Positions 17,573-26,090 of a stretch of 64,000 nucleotides of DNA are shown here, in pieces. Within the stretch, counting starts at the first letter, position 1. Each line of letters opens with the position of its first letter. The position numbers and the translations under genes are program-made. The notes beneath the pieces are model-generated. The model had not been told where the DNA came from. It worked only from the letters and a program-made list of their open reading frames with translations, and searched no databases. The stretch spans positions 62,001 through 126,000 of the forward strand of contig JAAXGW010000013.1 in the NCBI GenBank assembly GCA_012267385.1, given 5' to 3'. The stretch comes from OMG group bacterium. Lineage in GTDB: Bacteria; Pseudomonadota; Gammaproteobacteria; Pseudomonadales; Azotimanducaceae.

Positions 17573-18661
17573 ATGGGCTTTGCTTGCGGAATTGTCGGGC
17601 TACCAAATGTTGGTAAATCCACCCTGTTCAATGCGCTCACTAACGCTGGGGCTTCTGCACAACCCTTTCCGTTTTGTACGATCGATGCAAATGTTGGCGT
17701 TGTCCCTGTCCCGGACCCTCGACTAGACCAGCTGAGTGCGATCGTACAGCCGCACCTTACTACTCCAACATCAATGACGTTTGTGGACATCGCAGGACTG
17801 ATCCAAGGTGCATCTCACGGTGAAGGACTAGGAAATAGATTTTTAGCTCACATTCGGGAAGTAGATGCTATCGCCCATGTAGTACGTTGCTTTGAGGACG
17901 AGAACATCGCTCACGTGTCCGGATCTGTGAATCCAAAAAGAGACATTGAAGTCATTAATACGGAACTCATACTCGCAGACCTTGAAACCGTCGACCGAAC
18001 GCAACAGAAATTAGCAAAACTAGCAAAGGCTGGGGACAAAGAAGCTCGGAACAGTGTCGAATTTCTACATTGGCTGAGTCAGCGATTGAACGAAGGCACA
18101 GTAGTGCGCTCCATGCAACTTGAATCCGTGCAACTAGAGGCTCTTCAGTCAATTTCCTTGCTGACATCCAAAGAAATTTTGTTTGTGGCTAACGTGGCTG
18201 AACAAGAACCTGACAATGATTTTGTCAGCGAAGTTCGAGAACTTGCATCTGCAGAAAATGCAGAGTGTGTCGTGATCTGTAGTGTCCTAGAGGAAGAACT
18301 ACAAGCACTAACACCAGCTGATCGTACAGAATATTTAAAAGAACTCGAGATTTCAGAAACCGGATTAGACAAAGTGGTGCGAACTGGATATTCACTATTG
18401 CACCTTCACCATTTTTTTACCACTAACGACAACGAAGTACGTGCTTGGACAATACCAGTAGGGACCAAAGCGATAAAAGCCGCAGGAAAAGTCCATTCCG
18501 ACTTTGAACGTGGTTTTATTCGAGCAGAAGTCATTTCCCATGCAGACTTTATTAGTTCAAAAGGCGAACAAGGCGCAAAATCCGCAGGCAAATTGCGTTT
18601 AGAAGGCAAAGACTATGTAGTCGCCGATGGTGACGTGATATATTTTCGCTTCAATGTCTAG
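17573..18661 (+). CDS. ychF: Redox-regulated ATPase YchF (OLA1 type)
   Basis: A translation-associated P-loop ATPase of the Obg-related family. The 362 residues contain GLPNVGKST (8-16), DIAGLIQGASHGEGLGN as switch II region, a helical insert near 130-200, and the C-terminal TGS domain (AWTIPVGTKAIKAAGKVHSDF onward). The conserved end DVIYFRFNV is intact. It follows pth by 33 bases in the usual order. It is well conserved but its exact cellular role remains debated. Confidence 0.97.
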   Translation: MGFACGIVGLPNVGKSTLFNALTNAGASAQPFPFCTIDANVGVVPVPDPRLDQLSAIVQPHLTTPTSMTFVDIAGLIQGASHGEGLGNRFLAHIREVDAIAHVVRCFEDENIAHVSGSVNPKRDIEVINTELILADLETVDRTQQKLAKLAKAGDKEARNSVEFLHWLSQRLNEGTVVRSMQLESVQLEALQSISLLTSKEILFVANVAEQEPDNDFVSEVRELASAENAECVVICSVLEEELQALTPADRTEYLKELEISETGLDKVVRTGYSLLHLHHFFTTNDNEVRAWTIPVGTKAIKAAGKVHSDFERGFIRAEVISHADFISSKGEQGAKSAGKLRLEGKDYVVADGDVIYFRFNV

Positions 18662-18679
18662 GTAAGTTTACAGTACAGA

Positions 18680-19123
18680 CTAGTCTCCATCTACACTAGG
18701 TTCGAACGTTTCGTATTTTGTTTTCATGTAGGCGACCGATTCCTTAATTAGATCATAGAGTACTTCTCGATCGACATCCTCCAGTTTGTTCAAGTACAAA
18801 CAAGAACGCCCTGTTTTGTACTTGCCTAACTTGGACATAAGGTGTTCGAAGTCTGAAAAACCCGGCATGATGTATACGGTCACATTTCGAGCCCGAGGGG
18901 ACACGCTCACCAATGCCCACTCTCCTTGTCGACCACTACGATAGTGGTAGCGATATGCGCCATAACCGATAATACTTGTACCCCACATTTTCGGTGACGA
19001 ACCAGTAACTTCTTCCATCATACCCATGATGACACGGGTATCCTGCCGTTTTTTCTCGTCTGATATGCTCGCCAGAAAATCTTCAACGCTAGCAGAGTTT
19101 GGTTTGGTTTTATTTTCTGTCAT
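18680..19123 (-). CDS. DUF1801 family protein
   Basis: A 147-residue protein with the DUF1801 (YdhG-like) pattern: SVEDFLASISDEKKRQD at the start, then a conserved centre SPKMWGTSIIGYGAYRY, and LGKYKTGRSCLYLNKLEDVD towards the end. The fold is known from structural genomics; the function is not. The gene overlaps the 3' end of the DoxX gene by 14 bases, so both are likely translated from one message. Confidence 0.85.
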   Translation of the reverse strand: MTENKTKPNSASVEDFLASISDEKKRQDTRVIMGMMEEVTGSSPKMWGTSIIGYGAYRYHYRSGRQGEWALVSVSPRARNVTVYIMPGFSDFEHLMSKLGKYKTGRSCLYLNKLEDVDREVLYDLIKESVAYMKTKYETFEPSVDGD

Positions 19124-19739
19124 CGTGAGTTAATTTCCATCTATTGAGTCCTTTTGAAAGCCAGAAATCGACACTAACATAGCGACCACCTCCGAAGAAA
19201 AAAAGCACTAGTAGCATGACGAAGTAAGTAATCGCAAACTGCATTCCATTGTTCAATAACGTGATCCTACCAGAACTAGTTAGTCGTTTGTAATCTCCAT
19301 GTTCTTTGACGATTCGAATGATCTCCGCTTTCTTTGGTTTGGCTTCCATCACTCGTTCGTTTGCAAGCCACGAGGAGCTGTCAGACAGAGTTAACCAACC
19401 ATAGTCCCCATGCACTAAGAATGCAGCAACCAGCATGGTGATCATCAATGGTATCGTCACCAATCGAGTGAACCAACCTATCAACAGCAATATAGCCCCA
19501 CCAAATTCTGCTAAGCCAGCAAGAACAACCATCAACCAAGGAAAGGGTAGTCCTAGTGAGTCACCGAACCATTCTAAGTGATATTCAAAAGCCGCGAATT
19601 TTTTCCACCCAGACTGAAGCAAGATCGGGAACAAATATATGCGTAACACCAACAAAGGTAGGCCAGAACCATGACTAATAGTTCCTAAGAACCAACTGTA
19701 CCCTCTTTCAAACGCGGAAATTATCTGTCGAACCATCAC
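19110..19739 (-). CDS. DoxX family membrane protein
   Basis: A 209-residue protein with four predicted membrane segments and DoxX signatures near the start (LPLLVLRIYLFPILLQSGWKKF, then PFPWLMVVLAGLAEFGGAILLLIGWFTR). DoxX-like proteins have been linked to thiosulfate oxidation or redox balance in some bacteria, but the family is broad and no specific role follows here. A strong Shine-Dalgarno AGGAGG lies just upstream of the ATG. It is paired with the DUF1801 gene. Confidence 0.85.
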   Translation of the reverse strand: MMVRQIISAFERGYSWFLGTISHGSGLPLLVLRIYLFPILLQSGWKKFAAFEYHLEWFGDSLGLPFPWLMVVLAGLAEFGGAILLLIGWFTRLVTIPLMITMLVAAFLVHGDYGWLTLSDSSSWLANERVMEAKPKKAEIIRIVKEHGDYKRLTSSGRITLLNNGMQFAITYFVMLLVLFFFGGGRYVSVDFWLSKGLNRWKLTHDDRK

Positions 19740-19800
19740 AAATTCCTCCTACACAGCTCTGTCTTAAATGTGGTACATTGCATTGTAATAGCACCGAAGG

Positions 19801-22800
19801 TTAGACTTTTTCTTGGCTAAGTTCGTGTCTGTTTGGTATGAGTCGTTTAGCAAGTTGTGTTAAATCGTTTTTAATTACTACCAGAGCTGGTACCAAAAAT
19901 AGGATCACAAAACTCGCAAAAATTATGCCAGTTGCAAGGGAGACAGCCATAGGAACCAAGAAACGCGCCTGAATACTGGTTTCAAATAACATAGGAGTCA
20001 GTCCCAATGCTGTCGTAATGGTAGTTAGAAAAATAGCCCGGAAGCGAAGGCGCGCAGCTTCTACAATCGCATCCAAAACCGAGAGCTCGGGGGCTTCAAT
20101 CCTAAGCCGGCGATATCGGTCGATTAACACAAGGGAGTCATTGACGACCACACCGCTCAACGCAACTATACCAAACATCGAAATCATCGATACGTCAAAG
20201 CCAAGTAGGTAGTGCCCGATAACAGCACCAGCCGCTCCGAATGGGACCCCACTTAACACTACGAGCGGCATCACGTAGCTACGCATCAATCCCGCAATCA
20301 TTGTGTAAATCACAATCAATGCTACTATCGCTAACGCTTGTAGTGATGCGAAGTCTTCAGTTTGATCGCGACTGAATCCTGCGGTGTTTATCTCCAACCT
20401 TGGAAACCGGCTCTTCAGCTGGGGCAAGACCTCTCTTCCGACGGTCTTCGCAGCGTCCCCTGTGGACATATATTGGCGGTCAACCTCGGCAGAAATCGTC
20501 GCAACTCGCACACCGTCAATTCGATCGATTGCAGAAAAGCTTCGACTCTCAGTCACCTGTGCCACCGTAGTTAAAGGTAATTCGGTCCCGTCTGGCAATC
20601 GAATTCTTGAGTTAAAGAAATTGCTTGTGCTTCTCCGCGCCTCCGCAGGGTATCGCAGCATCACTTTAATTTCATCGCGCCCACGTTGAATGCGTTGAAT
20701 CTCTTCACCAAAGAAACTCTGCCTTAGCTGTCGAGCAACGACTGCTTGTGTAAGTCCCGCGGCGATGCCAGCCTCGGTCAAAGAGATGTCAAACTGGCGC
20801 TTCCCATCGCTGAGTGAATCTCTAATTTCGGTGATCATTGGAAATTCGGTGAGCGAAGCATTCATCTGTTCGACGGCAAGTCGGAGTTTATCGTCGTCTT
20901 CATGAATCAGTTCGTACTGCAGTGTCACTGATTCCGCGAGCCGATCCGACACATAGTTCACCGATTCTGCCCCGGGAATTGGTCCTACCGTGCGACGAAT
21001 TCGGCGGGTCAGTTCTTCTCCGCTCACGGTGCGAAGTGGTTCGTTGTTGAGTTGTAAGCTAATACTCGCGATATTTCTGGCGAAATTCATACTCGCAGCA
21101 CCTCCGGGACCGTCGCCTTCAGTTACTCGCGCACCTGCCGTCATCGTTACTGCACGTATTGCAGTTCCGCCCACTGCATCGTTGACTTCGTGGACCGCAT
21201 CTTCGATCCGGCGAATCGCGTTTTCGGTTACATCGAAGGGCGTTCCTACTGGAAAGTCGACGTGAATCTCAACCTGGTCGGTTTCAATCTGAGGGAAGAA
21301 CTCTATTCTTACGGCACCGTTCATAATCAACGCCACTGCTACTCCAAGAAACCCAAAGCCCCATACCATGGATATGTACCTATGACGGACTACCAAGCGT
21401 ACTGCAGCAGTAACGATGTTGTCGCGGAACCATTGAATCTTGCTCGATATGAAATCTTGGATAGTGTCGAGCGGATGAGCGCTCCATCGACGAGTGTGGG
21501 ACAAGTGAGCTGGCAAGATAAAGAAAACTTCGACCAATGAAATCGCCAACACTGTGATGACGACTATAGGTAATACACTGAGTATTTGACCGAAAGTCCC
21601 AGTGAGAAACATGAGAGGCGCGAACGCTGCCATCGTGGTTAAGACGCCGACAAAGACTGGAGAAAAGACACCTTTAACACCAGCAATCGCAGCTTGGGCA
21701 CCACGTAAGCCTTTTTGTTGTTCACTTCCTATGTTCTCGCCAACCACTATCGCGTCGTCTACAACTATTCCCAGCACGATGATGAGTGCGAACATTGAGA
21801 TCATGTTCAAAGTCACACCGAAAAAGTCTAGGAACAAAAACGCTCCAAAGAATGAGATGGGAATTCCCATGGCTACCCAAAATGCAAGTCTCAAATCCAA
21901 CATGAGCACCAAGAAAGTGAACATGAGCGCAAACCCTAGTGCTCCGTTGCGGAGCAACAAACCAAGTCGCTCGCGTAAATAGTCACTCTCATTCGACCAA
22001 ATCTCGACCGACACATCGGCTGGGACCACATAGGTCTCTAAGAACTCCAACACTTCGTTAGATATGTCGAGAACGTTCTGATCTTCGGACTTCTGAATTC
22101 GGATCAAGGCTGCACGCTGCCCGTTCGATTCAATCTCCAGTTCATCGTCGGCATAACCATCTGTTATGATCGCGATATCGCCGAGAGACACCACAGCACC
22201 TCCTGGAAGAGTACGAAGTACTATATCCTCAAATTCCTTACCGCTGTTGCGCTTTTGATCCGTACGCAGTAACAGATCGCCTGAAACCGATCGAATTTCA
22301 CCAGATGACAAATTTAGTGATGATTGGCGAATCGCTCGCGCTAACTCGTCGAAGGTGAGCCCGTAGGTTCGCAACGCAGTTTCGCTCACTTCGATAGAGA
22401 TTTCATAATTTCGAATACCCTCAACTTCAACGTGTGAAACAGAGGGTAAATCACGTAGTGCTTCCTCAAGTTCGTGCGTGGCAAAATCTAAGTATGCTTC
22501 ATCTCCTGGAGTTGTCGCGAGCAAGGTCATGACAGGTTGTAACGGTTCAAATACTACGACCTCTGGTTCTTCAGCATCGGCTGGTGGAAAGTCAGCTAAC
22601 AAATCGATTGCAGCTTGTACATCGTCGCGAATAGTCTGAGAGTCAGTAAATTCTTTTAATTCGACCGTAATGAGACCAAACCCCTCGGATGCTCTACTCA
22701 CGACACGTTTCACTCCGTCGATGCTACGAACAGCTTCATCCACCCGCTGAGTAATACTCTCAGCAACTTCAGCAGGAGTCGCACCTGGATACGGTACCGA

Positions 22801-22995
22801 AACATTGATGATACCAGGATCTAAAGTGGGAAATAATTCGGTGTTTAACTGACGAGCGATCATCGCGCCACCGATGATCAGCAAGAGCATTAAGAGGTTC
22901 GCAGCAACCGGATTATTAGCGAAAAAAGCAACTATAGACAACCGCTGAGGGGGCAACCCTTGTGGTTTATCGGTTGTGCTAGAAATTTCGGCCAC
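19801..22995 (-). CDS. RND efflux pump inner-membrane transporter (AcrB type), system 1
   Basis: A proton-driven trimeric exporter of 1064 residues with about 12 membrane segments and two large periplasmic loops. Visible signatures are the N-terminal FFANNPVAANLLMLLLIIGGAM, PYPGATPAEVAESI, and the TM4 proton-relay stretch GIVVDDAIVVGEN with paired aspartates; the second half has GVVVNDSLVLIDRYR. The start is GTG. The adaptor gene lies 2 bases upstream, forming a two-gene operon. Substrates cannot be predicted and no TolC-type outer-membrane channel is in the window. Confidence 0.93.
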   Translation of the reverse strand: MAEISSTTDKPQGLPPQRLSIVAFFANNPVAANLLMLLLIIGGAMIARQLNTELFPTLDPGIINVSVPYPGATPAEVAESITQRVDEAVRSIDGVKRVVSRASEGFGLITVELKEFTDSQTIRDDVQAAIDLLADFPPADAEEPEVVVFEPLQPVMTLLATTPGDEAYLDFATHELEEALRDLPSVSHVEVEGIRNYEISIEVSETALRTYGLTFDELARAIRQSSLNLSSGEIRSVSGDLLLRTDQKRNSGKEFEDIVLRTLPGGAVVSLGDIAIITDGYADDELEIESNGQRAALIRIQKSEDQNVLDISNEVLEFLETYVVPADVSVEIWSNESDYLRERLGLLLRNGALGFALMFTFLVLMLDLRLAFWVAMGIPISFFGAFLFLDFFGVTLNMISMFALIIVLGIVVDDAIVVGENIGSEQQKGLRGAQAAIAGVKGVFSPVFVGVLTTMAAFAPLMFLTGTFGQILSVLPIVVITVLAISLVEVFFILPAHLSHTRRWSAHPLDTIQDFISSKIQWFRDNIVTAAVRLVVRHRYISMVWGFGFLGVAVALIMNGAVRIEFFPQIETDQVEIHVDFPVGTPFDVTENAIRRIEDAVHEVNDAVGGTAIRAVTMTAGARVTEGDGPGGAASMNFARNIASISLQLNNEPLRTVSGEELTRRIRRTVGPIPGAESVNYVSDRLAESVTLQYELIHEDDDKLRLAVEQMNASLTEFPMITEIRDSLSDGKRQFDISLTEAGIAAGLTQAVVARQLRQSFFGEEIQRIQRGRDEIKVMLRYPAEARRSTSNFFNSRIRLPDGTELPLTTVAQVTESRSFSAIDRIDGVRVATISAEVDRQYMSTGDAAKTVGREVLPQLKSRFPRLEINTAGFSRDQTEDFASLQALAIVALIVIYTMIAGLMRSYVMPLVVLSGVPFGAAGAVIGHYLLGFDVSMISMFGIVALSGVVVNDSLVLIDRYRRLRIEAPELSVLDAIVEAARLRFRAIFLTTITTALGLTPMLFETSIQARFLVPMAVSLATGIIFASFVILFLVPALVVIKNDLTQLAKRLIPNRHELSQEKV

Positions 22996-22997
22996 GG

Positions 22998-24110
22998 CTA
23001 CTCCGATGCAATCGCGACTTTCTGACCTGGATACACGCCGACGAGCGAACCGATAACAATTCCATCGCCATAATCAAATGCAATAATTGTTAGTTCTTCG
23101 TCGCTACGTTCAATTATTTGTGGAGTAATGCGTTCCAACAAACCATCTCGAACAATCCACAGTGTCGAGTTTGCTTGTTCCGCAATTTCTGGGATGCGAT
23201 ATACATTGCTTTGTTCGCGACCGAACACCTTAACCGACACAAAATTGCCTGGCACCAACGTCGTCGATAACGTTGGAAACGCTAAATAGAGCGACGAAGC
23301 ACGACTCCGCAGATCCGCTGACGCGGACATTCGATCCACGGTCGCAGGAATCTCTAAACCGTTGACGAACACAAACGCGTTGCGCTCTGTCACAGGAGAT
23401 AGTAAATTTAATTCCGTCCCAGAAATCGGTACTTCAACTTCTAGGGAACTTAGGTCAAACGACGTGCCAAATGGTTGACCTTTACTTACCCATTGACCGA
23501 CACCGATCTGAGACGACAACACGCGACCGTCAAAGGGTAGAGAGAACTCTGTGCGAGCTAGTTCCAATTTCGCTGCCGATAATTGTGCATTCGCCACGGC
23601 GATATTCGCTTTTGCCTGGTTTATCTGCGGGAGCTTAGCAACTAAGTCTGGTACATCCCCTTCGTGTAACAGCGTCCAATTCTCGCGCGCGGCTTGACTT
23701 TCAGCTTCCCGCAATTCAAGATTTGCTTTAGCAACAGAAAGATTTGCTTCAGCCTGCGTGACGAGCAGCGCAGTGTCTGCTGAGTCGATTCTGAGCAGTA
23801 CTTCATCTTGTTGAAACGCGCCGCCGGTTCGAAGGTTGGGTGAAACCCACGCAACTGTTCCCGCTATTTGAGGTATTAGTGGCACAACGTTTCGCGCCAC
23901 GACAGAACCTGTGGTTTCGAGGCTGAGTTGTCGGGTTTCTACGCCGGGCTGGATAACAAAGACACTGCGAACCGATAAGTCAGCTTGACCTATATCCGAC
24001 TCTTCCGATTGAATCTCTTCGACCGTTGGCGCACGCGAAGCATAGTAAACTAAGCCTAGAAATAATACGATGACGATGATCTGGATGATTCCAAATATGA
24101 CGTTTCTCAT
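22998..24110 (-). CDS. RND efflux periplasmic adaptor subunit (HlyD/MFP), system 1
   Basis: Links the RND transporter to an outer-membrane channel. The 370 residues have an N-terminal membrane anchor (about 5-24), a lipoyl-like half-motif (VVPLIPQIAGTVAWVSPN), a coiled-coil hairpin (about 105-170, rich in Ala, Glu and Gln), the returning lipoyl half (TEFSLPFDGRVLSSQIGVGQWV), and beta-barrel and membrane-proximal domains. It has no lipobox. An AAGGAT ribosome-binding site precedes the ATG. First gene of the two-gene pump operon. Confidence 0.92.
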   Translation of the reverse strand: MRNVIFGIIQIIVIVLFLGLVYYASRAPTVEEIQSEESDIGQADLSVRSVFVIQPGVETRQLSLETTGSVVARNVVPLIPQIAGTVAWVSPNLRTGGAFQQDEVLLRIDSADTALLVTQAEANLSVAKANLELREAESQAARENWTLLHEGDVPDLVAKLPQINQAKANIAVANAQLSAAKLELARTEFSLPFDGRVLSSQIGVGQWVSKGQPFGTSFDLSSLEVEVPISGTELNLLSPVTERNAFVFVNGLEIPATVDRMSASADLRSRASSLYLAFPTLSTTLVPGNFVSVKVFGREQSNVYRIPEIAEQANSTLWIVRDGLLERITPQIIERSDEELTIIAFDYGDGIVIGSLVGVYPGQKVAIASE

Positions 24111-24193
24111 GGATCCTTCTAATGGAGTAACTTGGTCTGGAGAAAATCGACCAGTAAATTTCTAGCAATAGCGTTTGATTGAAAACTTTTTGT

Positions 24194-24270
24194 TGGTAGC
24201 TACGGTTGGACTTGAACCAACGACCCCAGCATTATGAGTGCTGTGCTCTTACCGACTGAGCTACGTAGCC
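24194..24270 (-). tRNA. tRNA-Met, elongator (anticodon CAT)
   Basis: A 77-base cloverleaf on the minus strand with encoded CCA. It begins GGCTACGTAGCTCAG, has the anticodon loop CTCATAA, and the T-arm GTTGG-TTCAAGT-CCAAC. The sequence closely follows the elongator tRNA-Met of E. coli; it lacks the initiator features. The first acceptor pair reads G1-U72, a wobble instead of the usual G-C. Confidence 0.95.
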
Positions 24271-24344
24271 TAACTTTCGCGAGTAATTTTAATAACGAAC
24301 TTTTGATAATGTGATCTAATCAGAGTTCTCGGCCATTACCGTTT

Positions 24345-25097
24345 CTATGGATTGGTGCCCAAAAATTTACCATCGTCGCTAACTTCTGGGAACTCAATTT
24401 TCGCCTCTTCCTGAAAACCGTTTTCATTAGCCTCGTCGACAGCTTCTCGGTATTCAATCATCGCTTCAGCTTTGCGATCTCGTAATTCCTTAACTTGTGC
24501 TTTCGCTTTTGTAATATCAGATTGCAAATCAGCACCTTGGTCGCTGAGTTCGTTACGTTCGTCCGTATCCCGTTCTCTTTCTCTTTCATTAGCTCCAGCA
24601 AACGATAGATCTAAGATTTCGTCTCCTTGAATCTCCCAAAGCCTAATCTCCTTGGCTTTTTCGCTTATCTCGCTGTTGAGAGTATTGATAGACTCTATCG
24701 CGGAGTAAACTTTGTAGCCAAACGAGTGGCCCTCTAAGAAAAGTTCCTCTGACGTACCAGAACAAACATTTTGATACTCTCTACCCTGACGACCTTCAGA
24801 ATACCCTTTACTGCGAGTACAAAAGAACTCCAATCCTTTCGTACGGCCCTCAGAATATTTCGCAAAATCTGGAACCACGTCATATTTCGCACAAGTGTCC
24901 ACATATTCATCAAACCGCGCCGAATCCATCCCAGACTCTCCGTCACTGAGACCAATCTCGAACCAATCGCCTTCCAAACATTGTGCTTTGCTGAGCGACG
25001 CACAACCAGCGAACATCAGAAGTACAGGCGCGACAATTCCTACAAGTGTTACCGAGCGTATCGCTGTCATAAGACACAATGGATTCTTTTGATTCAT
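24345..25097 (-). CDS. DUF2799 lipoprotein, copy A
   Basis: A 250-residue lipoprotein with signal and lipobox (VAPVLLMFAGC). The DUF2799 core (about 35-135) has the family pattern of short conserved pieces: CLEGDWFEIGLSDGESG, VDTCAKYDVVPD, YSEGRTKGLEFFC, GYSEGRQGREYQNVC and LFLEGHSFGY. A charged coiled coil follows (about 140-225). The function of DUF2799 is unknown; the protein probably sits in the outer membrane facing the periplasm. It is one half of a tandem duplication with copy B, which lies just upstream, and this copy keeps the full C-terminal tail. Confidence 0.85.
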   Translation of the reverse strand: MNQKNPLCLMTAIRSVTLVGIVAPVLLMFAGCASLSKAQCLEGDWFEIGLSDGESGMDSARFDEYVDTCAKYDVVPDFAKYSEGRTKGLEFFCTRSKGYSEGRQGREYQNVCSGTSEELFLEGHSFGYKVYSAIESINTLNSEISEKAKEIRLWEIQGDEILDLSFAGANERERERDTDERNELSDQGADLQSDITKAKAQVKELRDRKAEAMIEYREAVDEANENGFQEEAKIEFPEVSDDGKFLGTNP

Positions 25098-25178
25098 GGT
25101 CCTTGGCTTATGCTGTTTCTATGGGTTAATGTCGATTCCACGAGCTTCATCGCCAGCTTCTGGGTATTCAATTATCGC

Positions 25179-25871
25179 CTATTCCTGAAAGCCTTTTTCA
25201 TTAGCCGCTTCGATAGCTTTATGGTACTCAACTATCGCCTTAGCTCTGAGTTCTTGTAATTTCTCAATCTCTTTTTCAGCATCGATAATGTCTAGACTCC
25301 GCGCTGCACCTATTGCGTTGACTTGTTTGATGATTTCCGGATCGACGCTCAGCAGGTCCGAAAGTGAGTCAATAAGCTCTGCTCCTTCGTTTTCGTCTAT
25401 TAGCTTCTGCCACATCCGAATTTCTTCGTATTTTTCATCTACCTCGCGTGTGAGGTCTATGATAGTCTCTTCCGCGGAGTGTATGTTGTAGCCTAGCGAG
25501 TGTCCTTCTAAGAAAAGTTCCTCAGGCGTTCCTGAACAAACATTTCGGTACTCTCTACCCTGAAGACCCTCAGAATAACCGACGCTGCCAGTACAAAAGA
25601 ACACCAAGCCTTGCGTTCGGCCCTCAGAATACTTCACAATGTCTGGAAGCACGTCGTATTTCGCACACGTGTCCACATATTCATCAAACTGCTTTGACTC
25701 CAAACCAGACTCTCCGTCATGTAGTCCAATCTCGTACCAATCGCCCTCCAAGCATTGTGCTTTGCTGAGCGACGCACAACCAGCGAACATTAGAAGTACA
25801 GGCGCGACAATTCCTACAAGTATTACCGAGCACATAACTGTCTTACTATAGACACGTTTCTTTTGACTCAT
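25179..25871 (-). CDS. DUF2799 lipoprotein, copy B, truncated at the C-terminus
   Basis: A paralogue of copy A with the same lipobox and a nearly identical DUF2799 core, but a diverged coiled-coil segment. It ends NEKGFQE at a TAG (25179-25181). The next 20 codons still match the tail of copy A on the same frame (AIIEYPEAGDEARGIDINP against AKIEFPEVSDDGKFLGTNP) and reach an equivalent stop at 25119. A GAG in copy A stands where copy B has TAG, so one base change explains the truncation. I chose the ATG at 25871 because it matches the copy A start; the open frame extends to 25973. Confidence 0.82.
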   Translation of the reverse strand: MSQKKRVYSKTVMCSVILVGIVAPVLLMFAGCASLSKAQCLEGDWYEIGLHDGESGLESKQFDEYVDTCAKYDVLPDIVKYSEGRTQGLVFFCTGSVGYSEGLQGREYRNVCSGTPEELFLEGHSLGYNIHSAEETIIDLTREVDEKYEEIRMWQKLIDENEGAELIDSLSDLLSVDPEIIKQVNAIGAARSLDIIDAEKEIEKLQELRAKAIVEYHKAIEAANEKGFQE

Positions 25872-26090
25872 TGTTCTTAGCTTTGCTCTAACATTTGTTG
25901 AGGCTTTACTTGAATTGTATGTGAAAAATTCAACAATCTCGAAGGAATTAAATTTTATAATTTGTCTTGACAATTCGCCCTCTCTGACTCTACCGTGTTA
26001 CTCTCGTCCTAATTCACTGGACCCTAACGTTGGTCATGCTCAAGTTATCCTGATTATCTCACGTCGAAATAGTGTTTATACAACCAATAT

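Larger units (their letters stand above)
24345..25871 (-). repeat. Tandem duplication of a DUF2799 gene (unit about 774 bp)
   Basis: The two copies start and end at equivalent sites 774 bases apart. Similarity extends upstream of both starts (AGCATAAGCCAAGGACCATG against AGCAAAGCTAAGAACAATG) and to the final stop codons. The first 130 codons are almost the same while the coiled-coil part has drifted. Confidence 0.8.

Noticed and set aside
24194-24270. tRNA-Met as an attachment site of an integrated island
   Set aside because: No integrase gene and no repeat of the tRNA 3' end found in the flanks.
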